Assembly: GCF_024139115.2 (NCBI RefSeq)
Contig: NC_085140.1
Coordinates: 44,114,180 to 44,178,179 of the forward strand
DNA length: 64,000 bases
Direction of reading: 5' to 3'
Origin: Armigeres subalbatus
Lineage: Eukaryota > Arthropoda > Insecta > Diptera > Culicidae
Below, one piece after another: positions 1 through 9,906 of the stretch. A program made the translations under genes and the position numbers. Below the pieces are notes generated by a model. It was given only the letters and a program-made list of their open reading frames with translations. It was not told the DNA's origin and searched no databases. Numbering within the stretch: position 1 is the first letter of the stretch; each line of letters starts with the position of its first letter.

Positions 1-15
1 CACATTATTTTTGTA

Positions 16-205
16 GGGGGAATGACGGCTTTGGCAGGTTTTGTTCTATTGTTGGCAGGGGGGTTTTTTATGACTGATTTTGCTCAAATTTGGCCTGAAC
101 ATTCTTTGCATATCAAAGAATATTGTGGCCAAATTTCATAAAATTCGGTCGTCAAAGGCCCCCCTGCCAATGGTAGAGCGGAACCTGCCGAGGCCGTCTG
201 TTCCC
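16..205. mobile_element. Fold-back / MITE-like element with long imperfect terminal inverted repeats
   Basis: The left end (about 16-70) and the reverse complement of the right end (about 150-205) align over roughly 50 bp. Both contain GACGGC, then GGCAGG, then TTGGCAGGGGGG. The core is AT-rich and has no coding sequence. This is the signature of a small non-autonomous DNA element. I did not find a clear target-site duplication and do not know the family name. Confidence 0.5.
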
Positions 206-224
206 CTATATAATTGATGATTAA

Positions 225-562
225 TCCGCGAAAGTGTAAATTTGTTTCTTGTCCACTCGTGATTCTCCAGTAAGCAGAACGATCGGTCGGTCGTCGAAAT
301 TTAGTTTTGCTTTGTGCGGAAAGCAAAACGATCGGCCGGTCACCGGAATTTTGTTCTGCATTGTGCGGGTGAGTTAACTAATCAGAAAGTGTAAATTTGT
401 TTCTTGTCCAATCGTGTTTCTCCAGTAAGCAGAGCGATCGGCCGGTCGTCGAGATTTAGTTTTGCTTTGTGCGGAAAGCAAAACGATCGGCCGGTCACCG
501 AAATTTTGTTCTGCCTTGTGCGGGTGAGTAAGTTGATCAGAAAGTGAAAATTTAGTTCGCAT
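225..562. repeat. 155-bp tandem repeat, about two copies
   Basis: The marker GTGTAAATTTGTTTC starts at 234 and 389, and a diverged copy starts near 544, giving a 155-bp period. Each unit holds two half-units built around the near-palindrome CGATCGGCCGG, followed by an A-rich/T-rich stretch and TGTGCGG. Short open frames on the minus strand here are by-products of the repeat. No coding or RNA function is recognised. Confidence 0.7.
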
Positions 563-599
563 CCAGTTGTGTTTGTTTTAATTCAAACTACACGCTATA

Positions 600-930
600 C
601 ACGGCAGACCGTTTACCAAAACGAACCTTGCCACACTTCCTACCCCATATATCCAACATCCCAGTGATTTCTCGTGGAAGTGCAGATGACTCGTCGGCTT
701 CTATCAAAGCGAGTATCACGTCAACAATTTCCTACCTATTCCTCAATTGACCTGCATTCGGACACGGCCGGCGCTGGTATTGCTTATTTTTGGGTCTTCA
801 GTTCTTACACATTGAAGATGATGTTAGTCCCAAACTTCATCTGTTGGTTCTCTGTGTAATTACAGCTGACCTGGCAATAACGGAGTAGCAACCGTGGGCG
901 GTCAATCATGCTCATGCTCATGCTCAAATG
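600..930. repeat. Dispersed repeat ending in (CATGCT)n, copy 1
   Basis: This stretch matches 11090-11430 in block order: CCGTTTACCAAAACGAACC at the left, a GTGCAGA block, a GGCCGGCGC/GGCCAGCGC block, then CGGAGTAGCAAC and a (CATGCT)n tail. Two diverged copies in one window with the same simple tail suggest a retroposed family whose sense strand is uncertain. I do not recognise its name. Confidence 0.6.
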
Positions 931-1035
931 ACCTGTCAAGCCAAATGATATTTTGGCCAATTCACTAGTTCGGCCGTAAGTTGCCTTCGACCAAACTTTT
1001 GGCCTATGAACCGTTTCGACCAAATGGAATTTGGC
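905..1035. repeat. Degenerate GGCCAAA/CGACCAAA short-motif repeat
   Basis: A run of spaced motifs (CAAATGAT, TTTTGGCC, TTCGACCAAA, AATTTGGC) resembles the blocks at 6155-6410, 8832-9105 and 11565-12345. It is a short, diverged member of that family. Confidence 0.45.
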
Positions 1036-1400
1036 TAGATTACTAACGTGTTATTCGCCAGAGCAGTGACGAGAAATGTCAAAAAAATGTCGTGGGATTG
1101 CTATTACTAATTTGCTAATACCTTTTTTCAGAAGTTATTAACAATTCGGATTTTTTATTGACATTTAATGCTTAAAAGATCCTAGAACTTTGTCGAAACC
1201 AGAGGTGAGCCAGCCTAGGACAAAAAAAACTTTGTGGAACAGATTCTAAATACAAAGTCTAAGCCATGAGAGCGAAATTTAAAAAAATGTCACGGAATGT
1301 CACGACATTAATGTCATTTGACACTAATTCGGCTCTCACGCCGCCAATATCAGCTTTAGAGAAATGACCTATTAGAAAAAGTTATAGGGTCCTTTGAGGG

Positions 1401-1506
1401 CTTCTTCTTCTTCTTATTGGCATTACATCCCCACACACTGGGACAGAGCCGCCTCGCAGCTTAGTGTTCATTAAGCACTTCCACAGTTATTAACTGCGAG
1501 TTTCTG
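1401..1506 (-). mobile_element. Feilai-like SINE, truncated 3' end
   Basis: A (CTT)n start is followed by TTATTGGCATTACATCCCC, then GGGACAGAGCCGCCTCGCAG and TTAACTGCGAG. The same block order occurs in the fuller copy at 60217-60450, where tRNA-like promoter boxes show that the element reads on the minus strand. Only the 3' roughly 100 bp is present. It is joined directly to the repeat at 1507-2010, so it was truncated or interrupted. Confidence 0.7.
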
Positions 1507-2010
1507 GCACGGCAAATGCTGGGTAAAGCGTACCATTGGTACTTCGTGTACCTGAAGGAATAAAATAGACCCCATCTCGCGGTCCTTAGCCTCTTACCCA
1601 GCAACTCCTATCCCTATCTCCCCGCGGTGCTGGCCGGGATACGAGCAACCTTAGGGAAGATCGGGTAACCAACCCCGGTGGGAACTATGGTCGTATGCTG
1701 ACAGGGAAGGGGGGTTTGCTCCTCTCCGGAGGTGCAAATCTTATTGAGCGTCTGTTCTCCATGTCAGGATCGGCTCACAACAGCGTCTGTTCTCCATGTT
1801 AGGGGCGGCTGATCATCGTCCGAGTGCCAGCGAGGGACTCTAAGTGAAACTGTGCACCATGGTCCACCGGAAGTAAGGAGGAATGGTCCTCCGGAAATTT
1901 AAAGGGTTTGGTGTCAGGCCCTGCAAGCCAGCCTTTAAAAATCATAAGCAACGAACAATCAACAAGAGAGTACGCACATAACATAAGTGGATCTTCGAAC
2001 AAAATCCAAT
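1507..2010 (+). mobile_element. Retroelement-like GC-rich fragment (UTR-like)
   Basis: This block is GC-richer than its surroundings and includes CCCCGCGGTGCTGGCCGGG and the direct repeat TCTGTTCTCCATGT (about 1751 and 1786). Part of it (about 1755-1820) matches the reverse complement of 12925-13000, so it is a dispersed family. It contains no convincing protein. It may be the untranslated leader of a LINE, but I cannot name it. Confidence 0.4.
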
Positions 2011-2685
2011 CCAAAAGTTGACCCCCTTTTGATGAGCCAAAACTGTTATAATTAGGAACGGGAACATCGTTCTGTCATTTTCAAGTGTAAACAAATATCA
2101 TATGATCAGAAAATTATAACACTTTTTTCCAAGACTACAAAGAGCAAGATCTGTAGCCAAAGTATAATGATATTTATTTTTCTATCATCAATTTTTTACA
2201 TTGTTTTTAAAAATTATGGATTGCATCCAAAAGAAGGTCTCTCCTATGCTGTTACTAAACAATTTATATTTGATGAAATCTAATTTGATTTATTTGTAGG
2301 GTAAACTTCTATTTTCAGGCGATTTTTGATGAAATGTTCGTCTTTTACCCATTTTAACTTATTTATCATACGAAAATAAAATTCCTCTAAAATTGATATA
2401 ATATTTTCGAGTCAGCATGGTAAAAATCTAGATTTTATTCAACATGTGTAGAAAAGTATATTCCTTAGAACTGTTCTACATTAGGAACGAATCTTTATAT
2501 ACGCAGTCTTCGGTTTTTTCGAAAGGATGACGAGGGATACACCAATGTTTGTCTAAGATGCGCAACAATCACAAAATAGATAGATTAGAAGCAACATTAT
2601 AAATTATCAATCGTACGAAAGAAAACTCGCTTATCATAATGCAGGAGAGCATCGCACCAGTGAGGTGTTTCCAATTTGGATATCA
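2011..2685. other. AT-rich stretch, nothing recognised
   Basis: I see no coding sequence, RNA gene or clear repeat here. Confidence 0.6.
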
Positions 2686-2950
2686 TCTTCTATATAATAA
2701 AAATGAAATGGTCTGTGTTCGTATCCGCATAACTCGAAAACGGCTGGATGGATTTCATTAATTCCTTCAGCAGTTACATTCGTTATAGTTTCCGACGGGT
2801 TTATATGATATTTCCTCAGTCTAAAATCATTAGTAAAGTTGAGTAAATCATGAAATACTAAAATAAAGATTGGTATGGGAATCTCGCATAGGCAGTTCTC
2901 AACTTTCATTTTCGCCTACTATGCAGGACAACGTCTGCCGGGTCAACTAG
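2686..2950 (+). mobile_element. Complete non-autonomous Helitron (265 bp)
   Basis: The element starts with TC (TCTTCTATATAATAAAAATG) directly after an A, and ends in CTAG directly before a T, as expected for Helitron insertion between A and T. A GC-rich imperfect hairpin (GCAGGACAACGTCTGC, 2923-2938) lies 8 bases before CTAG, at the usual terminator position. The start resembles insect Helitron 5' ends, including CTCGAAAACGGCTGGATGG. There is no Rep/helicase code, so it would depend on an autonomous partner. The open frame on the minus strand inside it is probably incidental. Confidence 0.75.
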
Positions 2951-4240
2951 TATTAAATGAAAATGTGATGATTCAACATTGAAATCAAGATAATCTTTAT
3001 CATATTAATGTCATCTCTATTTATGGCATTCTTTTCATTATTAAAACATTGCTTTTATGTGGATAGTATTCCGAATACTCTCTACCATAATGTGACCATG
3101 ATGCATTTTTCAACTTCGTTTTACAAATTTATTACAATTTATACAGCCTTACAAATATTTTTCCATTTTTTGGCCAAAATTTATGCGAAATGCACTTTTG
3201 GAGGATCCATTTTCAAGCCAGTGACGCAATCCAGATAGGCGTCCCGCGTGTCGCAGGATGCTTGCTGGTCACATTACTCTACCAAAAGTAGAGCAATTTC
3301 AACGACATGTAAAAAGGAAACAGAAAACACCAAAACTGTGCATTGAACATTTAACTAATGGTAAATCCAGGTGAGGCATCACCTTTTTAAAAATCGATAT
3401 TTCTTCAAAATAATCCGATAAATGAAACTCTACTTGCTGTTATTGATAGTTTAAGGAAACATAGTGTAGAAGACTTTTGAAAGACAAAAAGTCGGTTACA
3501 TACATGTTAGAAAAAAAAAGTCAAATTCGGGTGCGATGCCACACCACTGGGAGAGACGCCACACATGGGAAATATTTGAGAAATGCGGTTAATAAATATG
3601 CTCATAGCAATGAATGAGCATTTGATATGATTTTCGAATAAAAACATAATATTTCAACCAAACAAATTCATGGTTTACTGGTTAAGAGCCCATGCGCGGC
3701 GTACGAATGGATTTTGTTCGAGTTTGTCGATTCAATATCAATACAATATTAAATCAATTACATAACTTAAACTCCTTTCTTTCCTACTTTAATATTGTTT
3801 ACTCCAATCTCCAATTAATTATAAAAAAACAATTTCAGTTCCTAAACACCAAACGCCACTAGGAAAAATCTTTTGTATAATTCCAACGCGAATCGTATTC
3901 AGATATACAATATAAGTCGCGTGACCCCTTGTTAGATCAAATGCTGTTATACTATCTTCTGACGTTTCGATGTTCCGTATAACAAATAAAAAGTGTTATA
4001 AGGGTACAACTTTTGCTACCCGAGTTACACATATGTTATGTGCTGTGGCGATTGGACTGAAACTTTCGTGTTCATACAAATTGACTGAAAATTTCATCTC
4101 AATTCATATAACGTCTTGCGTTATCGTGTCAGTTTTTTTCAATTACGTCACCTGTAACGTTAATATTTTTGGGTGTAAAGACAAATAAGACAAATAAACC
4201 AAATATTTATTTCCTTTCTTTCCTCCAGAGGTATATCCCG
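2951..4240. other. AT-rich stretch with no recognised gene
   Basis: No protein family, RNA gene or long repeat is recognised. A weak tRNA-like pair of boxes (TGGTTAAGAGC near 3678 and TTGTTCGAGTTTG near 3715) may be a decayed SINE. Open frames of 70-76 codons here lack any recognisable feature. Confidence 0.5.
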
Positions 4241-4243
4241 TTA

Positions 4244-4384
4244 GACATAAGTACGTTAGGCATAAAGACGTTAGGCATAATGGACGTTAGGCATAAAATG
4301 ACCCAAAGAACAGCCTATGACATAAAGAAGACAGAATTATGCCAAACGTCCATTATGCCTAACCTACTTATATATCGTTAAGTT
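4244..4384. repeat. GTTAGGCATAA short-motif inverted repeat, left part
   Basis: Repeated GTTAGGCATAA motifs (4247-4295) are followed by their inverse (ATTATGCCTAAC, 4337-4360). The related motif AATGCCTAACGTC reappears at 5424, beyond the Penelope pair. The Penelope-like pair therefore seems to have landed in an older short-motif inverted repeat. Confidence 0.5.
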
Positions 4385-4424
4385 GTTGATATTTTTAGGT
4401 GAAAACTAAACACACACTTTGCAT

Positions 4425-4475
4425 AATGTTGTATAACGTTTCGCCCTACTGCTTTTCAGCCATCATCAGATCTAA
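4425..4475 (-). ncRNA. Hammerhead-ribozyme-like core in Penelope 3' region (minus copy)
   Basis: On the minus strand CTGATGA (4463-4469) is followed by a short GCTG...CAG stem-loop and GAAAC (4438-4442). It matches the plus-strand copy at 5290-5345 with a few substitutions. The conserved core strings are intact in both copies. Confidence 0.45.
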
Positions 4476-4545
4476 AATTTATTGAAACAAGTTTCATTAA
4501 AAAAATACAAGGTACAAAATGTTGTGTTAGACCCGTTTTTGCCTC

Positions 4546-4866
4546 CTATTTCTTCATGTTGTTCTGGTGTTCGTTGAGTCTTGTGTCTAGCATTCTGCCT
4601 GTCTGCCCCACATAGATTTTCCCATCATCGGTATTGCACGGAATGCCATACACAACATTTTTGGTTTTTCCTTTGGGGATGGGGTCCTTAAGACGAGTAA
4701 ATACGGTGTCTTTGATTTTGTTTCTTGGTTTATGTGCTAGTGTTATGTTTTGTTTGTTGAGTATTTTTGCGAGTTTTTCACTCAAGCATGGTATGTAGGG
4801 TGCTGACAAAAATTTTGTTTCCTTTCCCGTGTTATCGATTGTTTGGACACAAGACTCAACGAACAC
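4546..4866 (-). pseudogene. Penelope-like element GIY-YIG endonuclease fragment (left copy)
   Basis: About 106 codons encode the C-terminal part of a Penelope-like polyprotein. A linker is followed by the GIY-YIG-type motif, visible as GKIYVGQTGRMLDTRLNEH near the end. In this family the domain is the endonuclease that nicks target DNA beside the reverse transcriptase. The frame stops just after NNMKK, where the plus-strand copy reads on (KKEAKTGLTQHF). Downstream, most of the remaining C-terminal code is deleted and the sequence passes straight into the 3' UTR. No reverse transcriptase is present, so this is a dead fragment. Confidence 0.8.
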
Positions 4867-5142
4867 CAGAATAACATGAAGAAAAAGGAGGCAAAAACGG
4901 GTCTAACACAACATTTCCTGGAAGAAGGACATAATTTTAACTTCAGCAAAACCGAAATTCTGGAGAGGATCGAAAACCAGGAGACCAGACTGATAGCAGA
5001 GGCTTTCCATATCAAGCTAATTAGTGACGACAGAACCGTCAAAATGCAGCGTGAATGTGGTGGAATTAATTCTGCATACAATGGCCTGGTGTGCAAAATA
5101 CGATCACTCAGAACACATACAACACGAAGAGAAGATGGGTGA
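4843..5142 (+). pseudogene. Penelope-like element GIY-YIG domain C-terminus (right copy)
   Basis: The frame opens with DTRLNEHQNNMKKKEAKTG, continues through HFLEEGHNFNF and a helix with NQETRLIAEAFHIKL, and stops at 5140-5142. It carries the second half of the GIY-YIG fold, including the conserved Glu-containing region that the left copy has lost. The GIY-YIG core itself is not on this strand, so neither copy is a complete nuclease. Together they show that the parent was a canonical arthropod Penelope-like element. Confidence 0.75.
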
Positions 5143-5289
5143 CGTCACGCATATCATCGTGCAGGATGCAGAAATTTAGGGGGGTTTTTAGTTTGAAAAC
5201 CACACTGGTGGTGAACGATTGATTAATTGCAAGTGGGTAGAAGAAAATTTTATTTTGTATTTTTTTAAATGAAAATTGTTTCAATAAAT

Positions 5290-5345
5290 TTTAGATCTGA
5301 TGATGGCTGAAAAACAGTAGGCCGAAACCTTATGCAAAATTATGC
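5290..5345 (+). ncRNA. Hammerhead-ribozyme-like core in Penelope 3' region (plus copy)
   Basis: The two conserved hammerhead strings are present in order: CTGATGA at 5297-5303 and GAAAC at 5324-5328. Between them a short potential stem II pairs GGCTG/CTG-side bases around an A-rich loop. Penelope-like elements are known to carry minimal hammerheads near their ends. I could not settle stem III and the cleavage site, so activity is not claimed. Confidence 0.45.
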
Positions 5346-5439
5346 AAAGTGTGTGTTTAGTTTTCACCTAAAAATATCAACACGGTGACCCAAACCCTAC
5401 CAAATAACCTACTTAGTACTTACAATGCCTAACGTCGCG

Positions 5440-6150
5440 GACCCTTCCTTCAGCTACAGGTCCAGCAATACTTCCGGATATTCCTCCAGGAACTCATCCG
5501 GATATTCCACCGGTAATGCCTCCGGATATTCCTCCATATATTCCTTCGGACATACCTCCAGGAATTCTCCCGGATATTCCTCCAGGAGTTCGTCCAGATA
5601 TTCCTCCAGGAGTGACTCAAAATATTGCTCCAGATATTCTTTCGAATACGCCTCCAGGAATTTTCCCAGATACTCCTCCAGGAATTCGTCCGAATGTTCG
5701 TCAAAGAGCTCCTTCGGATATATCTCCAAAACTTCCTCCGAATATTTCTCCAGAAGTTCTTTCGGATATTCCTCCAAGATTTCTTCCGGATATTTCTCCA
5801 GATTTTTTCCGGCTATTCTTCCTGGAATTCTTCCGGAAATTTCTAAAAGGAATTCCTTCGGATATTCCTCCAGATATTACTTCGGATATTCCTCCAGAAA
5901 GTCGTCCGAATATTCGCCCAAAAATTCTTTTGTATCCAGGAATTCCTCAGGATATTCTTCCAGGAATTCTTCCGGATATTCCTCCTGGAATTCAAATGGA
6001 TATTTCTTCAGCAATTTGTCCGGATGTTATTACAGGAGAACCTCCGGATATTCCTCCAGACATTCCGTATGATATTCCTCAAAGATTTTTTTCGGATATT
6101 CCTCCAACAATTCCTCCGAATATTCATCCAAATATTCCTTCGAAGGGGTA
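5440..6150. repeat. 12/24-bp minisatellite (GGATATTCCTCC / GGAATTCTTCC)
   Basis: About 700 bp consist of variants of GGATATTCCTCCAG and GGAATTCTTCCG in 12-bp steps. Because the step is a multiple of three and has no stop, several frames on both strands stay open for 80-215 codons. One plus frame reads Ser/Tyr-rich (YSSRNSSG), a second reads Pro-rich (PDIPPGI), and a minus frame reads Glu/Leu-rich. No start context, promoter or conserved domain supports a gene. Short related tracts occur near 8585-8630 and 57790-57990. Confidence 0.85.
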
Positions 6151-6151
6151 G

Positions 6152-6412
6152 GGCCGTTAGGCCGAATTCCATTTGACAGAAGGGCATTTGGCCAAAAGTT
6201 GTTTGGCGGAACAGATCATTAGGCCAGAAGTAATTTGGCAAAATAGGACATTTGGCCGAAAAGGATATTTGACCGAATAGGACATTTGGCCGACTATGAC
6301 ATTTAGCCGACTATGACATTTGGCCGAATAGGACATTTGGTCGAATAGGACATTTTGCCTAATAGGACATTTGATTGAATAAGGCATTTGGCCGAATAGG
6401 TCATTTGAAATG
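6152..6412. repeat. Tandem GGCCGAATAGGACATTT repeat, left block
   Basis: About 14 degenerate 17-19-bp units carry the pattern GGCCGAATAGGACATTTGGCC. The inverse orientation occurs at 8832-9105, so the two blocks could be the ends of one composite element of about 2.95 kb, or independent insertions. Confidence 0.75.
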
Positions 6413-6414
6413 TA

Positions 6415-6645
6415 AGAAATGAGGTGTGAAAAGTTGACGTCTCACTTCTCACTACTTAGTTCGCCCTTCTCACCGTGAAAAGTGAGTTGTGCGAATTGAG
6501 ACGTCTCACGACTCACTGACCACATCTTACTTCTCACTGTAATAGCTGAGAAGCGCGAAGTAAGTAGTGAGAGGTCCCACTACCCACCTCGCACTACTTA
6601 CTTTTTACAGTGCGAAGTGAGAAATGATGAGTGAGGAGTACAGAA
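6415..6645. repeat. Self-complementary GTGAGAAGTGAGACGTCTCAC repeat, left
   Basis: Alternating TCTCACTTCTCACTACTTA and its complement make a strongly fold-back stretch containing GACGTC palindromes. A sister block lies at 7836-7975. Related TACTCACTTCTCAC motifs occur at 51700-51725, next to the GGCC-type repeat of the large insertion. That recurrence links these two motif families. Confidence 0.6.
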
Positions 6646-6787
6646 AAGAAAAGAAAAATTAGAATACAAATTTCTCTTTAATTTCATATAGAAATATCCG
6701 GATTCGGCTGATATTTGACAAAGTTAGAGCTTTTGTGAAACTGATTTTTCTTTAAAAAAAAACCCAGATTAATCAACCTACCGCTGA

Positions 6788-7324
6788 TGGCGCCTTTCTC
6801 GCGTAAAAAGGTAATAAATGTAGCCTTTACGCTTACACCTCGATGATGTACAAGAAAGACAAAACAGTTACACCGTGTAATGTTATTATACAAAATTTAC
6901 ACTAGTAGACGACAGATGGCGCTGCCAAAAGTTTCTCGAATTTCCTATGTTCGAATTTTGACTTTCGGACAATTTCATGGTACTATGAAACTGAACGAAG
7001 AGCATACTTACGCCTAAATGCGTGCAACACGAGCATCTTTATAGTACGATGAAACTCTTAATGGGAGCAAGCCACGGATAAACTTCAAAAATATTCATAG
7101 ATGCAAGGCATTTTTCATAACACATTATTGTTCTATGTGACTATGTCTCATCACTATTTTAATATTATCTATTTTTTGCAATTTGCAATTATTATGAAAT
7201 TCAATAGTGATCAACAGCGTTTTAGTCTCAATCGGATGCAACTTGTTGCAAGAAAATCGATTAAGAGTTTATATGTGAAAATTTGGCTAATGTTTTTTAT
7301 GGCATTTTGTGCACACACACACGC

Positions 7325-7356
<32 letters not shown>

Positions 7357-7500
7357 GGACAGACAGACATTTGTTCAGCTCATCGAGCTGAGTCGAATGG
7401 TATATAACACTATGGGTCTCCGGGACTTCTATCAAAAGTTCGAATTTGGAGTGAAATGATAGCCTTTCGGTACAACTTTGTTGTACGAGAAAGGCAAAAA
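6788..7500. mobile_element. Mosquito repeat bounded by inverted GCCTTTCTCG
   Basis: GCCTTTCTCG at about 6791 and CGAGAAAGGC at about 7487 form short inverted ends. The 3' part (CATTTGTTCAGCTC..GAGCTGAGTCGA..ACTATGGGTCTC..GGAGTGAAATGATAGCC) reappears at 44676-44775, which shows a dispersed family. A (CA)n tract lies just before it at 7310-7360. No transposase is encoded. Confidence 0.45.
7308..7362. repeat. (CA)n microsatellite
   Basis: This is an interrupted CA run with CG and TA steps. It makes an open frame rich in His/Thr that is not a gene. Confidence 0.85.
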
Positions 7501-7835
7501 AGAAGACAATTTTGTCAAAACCTGCATATTACCATCATTTGGAGATGATTTGAAGACATATGATGCTCTACAAAGTTTTTATAAATTTAATACTGAAGAG
7601 ATTAATTACAATATATTGTAAATCGGATAAAAATTGTCAAATTTATGATTATTTTCATGAAAGCCCAAACTTGATGGTCAAAAAATCACCTTGAAGGCCT
7701 TTGCGCGACCTCTGAACTTCAATATTTTGGGCTCAAATTCTGAGGCTACTATTTTTTTTGCCATAAAAAGGCGTTTAGGCACACGAATTCCTGGTTTCGA
7801 AAACATTCGAAAAATAAGCCGCACCCTAGTGAGGA

Positions 7836-7975
7836 TTGAAACGTCTCACTTCTTACTCCTCATTTCTCACTTCTCACTGTAAAAAGTGAATAGTGCAAAG
7901 TAGGTAGTGAAACGTGTCACTAATCACTTCGTGCTTCTCACTTTTTGCAGTGAAAAGTTAGAATTGAGATGTCTC
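7836..7975. repeat. Self-complementary GTGAGAAGTGAGA repeat, right
   Basis: Sister of 6415-6645: TCTCACTTCTCACTGTAAAAAGTGA and its inverse. It may be the other shoulder of the same composite element. Confidence 0.55.
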
Positions 7976-8039
7976 TGGAATCTGGAATTGGAAGAAAATC
8001 TGTTCATGGGTAAGTTTTGTATGTAGTTTTATTTGTACC

Positions 8040-8446
8040 CAGCCGGTGCAATGTATTATTCACAGACCCGACAAACTTCGTTTCGCCTAAAAAAATATCC
8101 TCTGAATAGTTATTGAGTTATGCGCAATTTTTTGGTTCATTTGTCTGGCAGCCCCCCTTTCCAGAAGGGGTGGGTTTCAAACCACCACAGAAACATATCT
8201 TCCTTTCGAAAACCTCCACATGCCATATTTGGTTCCATTTGCTTGATTAATTCTTGAGTTATGAAGAAATTGGTGTTTTATTTGCATGAGAGCACTTATT
8301 TCCAAAGATGGGAGAGGTCTCGAACCAACTTAAGAACCTTCCCCGGCCCCGAAAACCTTCACATACAAATTTTCACGTTGATTGGTTTAGTAGTTTCCGA
8401 GTCTATAAGGTTCAGACAGACAGAAATTCATTTTTATGTATATAGA
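8040..8446 (-). mobile_element. Partial Helitron, 5' end preserved
   Basis: On the minus strand it begins TCTATATACATAAAAATG directly after an A, followed by TTCTGTCTGTCTG, TATAGACTCGGAAACTA and repeated 'CATAACTCAAGAATTAAT'-type blocks. This is the common insect Helitron 5' layout. At the far end GTTTGTCGGGT is present, but the hairpin plus CTAG terminus is not, so the 3' end is lost or decayed. Confidence 0.55.
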
Positions 8447-8459
8447 TTTTTCAGAGAGG

Positions 8460-8831
8460 TAAATAGGATACCATGGAGCTGCAGAATTCGTTCATACCCA
8501 CAAGGAGCCGGCATTGGGAAATGGATTTGTGCAGGTAAGTTCCTGAAACATGAAATGTGCAAAAAAAAAACAAAGAATGTGCGGAGAAATTTCCGAAGGT
8601 GTTTTTGGAGGAATTTCTGAAGGATTTTTTCGTAAGTGCAGTAAATTTAACATTGACAAAAATTTAATGTATAAAATAAATCCACGCTAACTTGAAATGA
8701 TCTATTATGCCATGGCGACAATATTTTTATCGGCACACAGGTCTACCAAAAATCTTAAAATACTAAACCAAAACGTTACGTCTGAAAAACTGAAAATTTA
8801 AGCATAAAAACCTTTAAAAACAAAGAATTAA
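8460..8831. other. AT-rich stretch, no gene recognised
   Basis: It contains only a short tract resembling the 12/24-bp minisatellite (8585-8630). Confidence 0.5.
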
Positions 8832-9105
8832 ATGTCCTTGTCGGACAAATGTCCTATTCGGAAAAATGTACTATTCAGCCAAATGTACTATTCGGCCAAG
8901 TGTCCTATTCGGTCAAATGTCCTATTCGATCAAATGTCTTATTCGGCCAAATGTCTTATTCAGCCAAATATTCTATTCGGTCAAAAGGTCCTGTTGGCTT
9001 TTGTCGAATGACGTTTAGTCGAATGACATTCAATCGAAAGGACAATTGGTCGAATGGACATTTAGTCAAATGGACATTTAGTCGAAAGGACATTTAGTTT
9101 ATTCC
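8832..9105. repeat. Tandem ATTCGGCCAAATGTCCT repeat, right block
   Basis: About 14 degenerate units (CTATTCGGCCAAATGT) run in inverse orientation to 6152-6412, shifting toward AGTCGAATGACATT and AGTCGAAAGGACATTT at the right edge. Open frames here are repeat artefacts. Confidence 0.75.
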
Positions 9106-9906
9106 TTTCTTTATTTGGTAGGCACTCTGTGTTTCTTAACCGCTACTGTGCCGTGATCTACTGTGGTATTCTGCTGAACAGACTCCACACAGAATCTATT
9201 TTTAGACATTAGTTATCGTTATCATTGCACAGTGGCTAAAACCGTGTTTTAAGCGCGTTTAATTAATATCACCTTTATTATGCAAGTTAGCTTAATGGTC
9301 TCTTCGAGACATTTGATCAGTAAGTAAATGCGCTTCTTTGAAGGTATTTAGCTTACTGATCAATACCCCTAAAAGTAAGAAAAAAATTTTGTTTTTTCTG
9401 CTTTACAATGGAAAAGGTTAATGTTTTCAGAAAAGCTGTAGCAAAAGTTCTCATGAAAAACTTTGTCGAAGACACCGAGTTCGTAATTTCATTACTTTTG
9501 AAGATTTGTTACGTTTTATTCCGACAACCCCCTAAAATGGTTTTTCCATCATAGCATTTTTATTTTCAATTCTACATTTTTTGCATGTTCTAAAAAGTTA
9601 TAGATAATAACAAAATACGTTGTTTGGTGGTAATTGCCTTAAAACTTGAAAATTAAAAAGTTATAACAGTTTTAATGGATTTTTTAGTCATATTTGATGT
9701 AGTTGTAACTAAGTATAGGGCAAATTGTGGCAAACAATCTCATACGCATATCAAAGTACAAGTAATGGACTTTAATTTAATACTTAAATTGTCGAGTTGT
9801 AAGCGAATGTAAGACATGTTTGAACAAATAATTTTTATTGCAATATTAGAAGTGTATTAATGAAAATGCATTCAAGAAGTTGCTTTGCTTATTTAAGATA
9901 CTGCAC
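9106..9906. other. Non-coding AT-rich stretch
   Basis: No gene is recognised. A small hairpin pairs TGATCAGTAAG (9315) with CTTACTGATCA (9352). Confidence 0.5.

Larger units (their letters stand above)
4385..5382. mobile_element. Inverted (head-to-head) pair of truncated Penelope-like elements
   Basis: The two outer ends are inverted copies: GTTGATATTTTTAGGTG at 4385 and its complement ending at 5382. The homology continues inward through the 3' untranslated region and into GIY-YIG code. The left copy reads on the minus strand (4866 to 4385) and the right copy on the plus strand (4846 to 5382). They meet near 4846-4870, in the same part of the gene. The left copy lacks most of the C-terminal code that the right copy keeps. 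Inverted and tandem partial copies are known for Penelope elements; this exact structure is read from the sequence. Confidence 0.8.

Noticed and set aside
5425..6151. Ser-rich and Pro-rich frames of 215 and 211 codons
   Set aside because: Products of a 12-bp-step minisatellite that is open in several frames on both strands.
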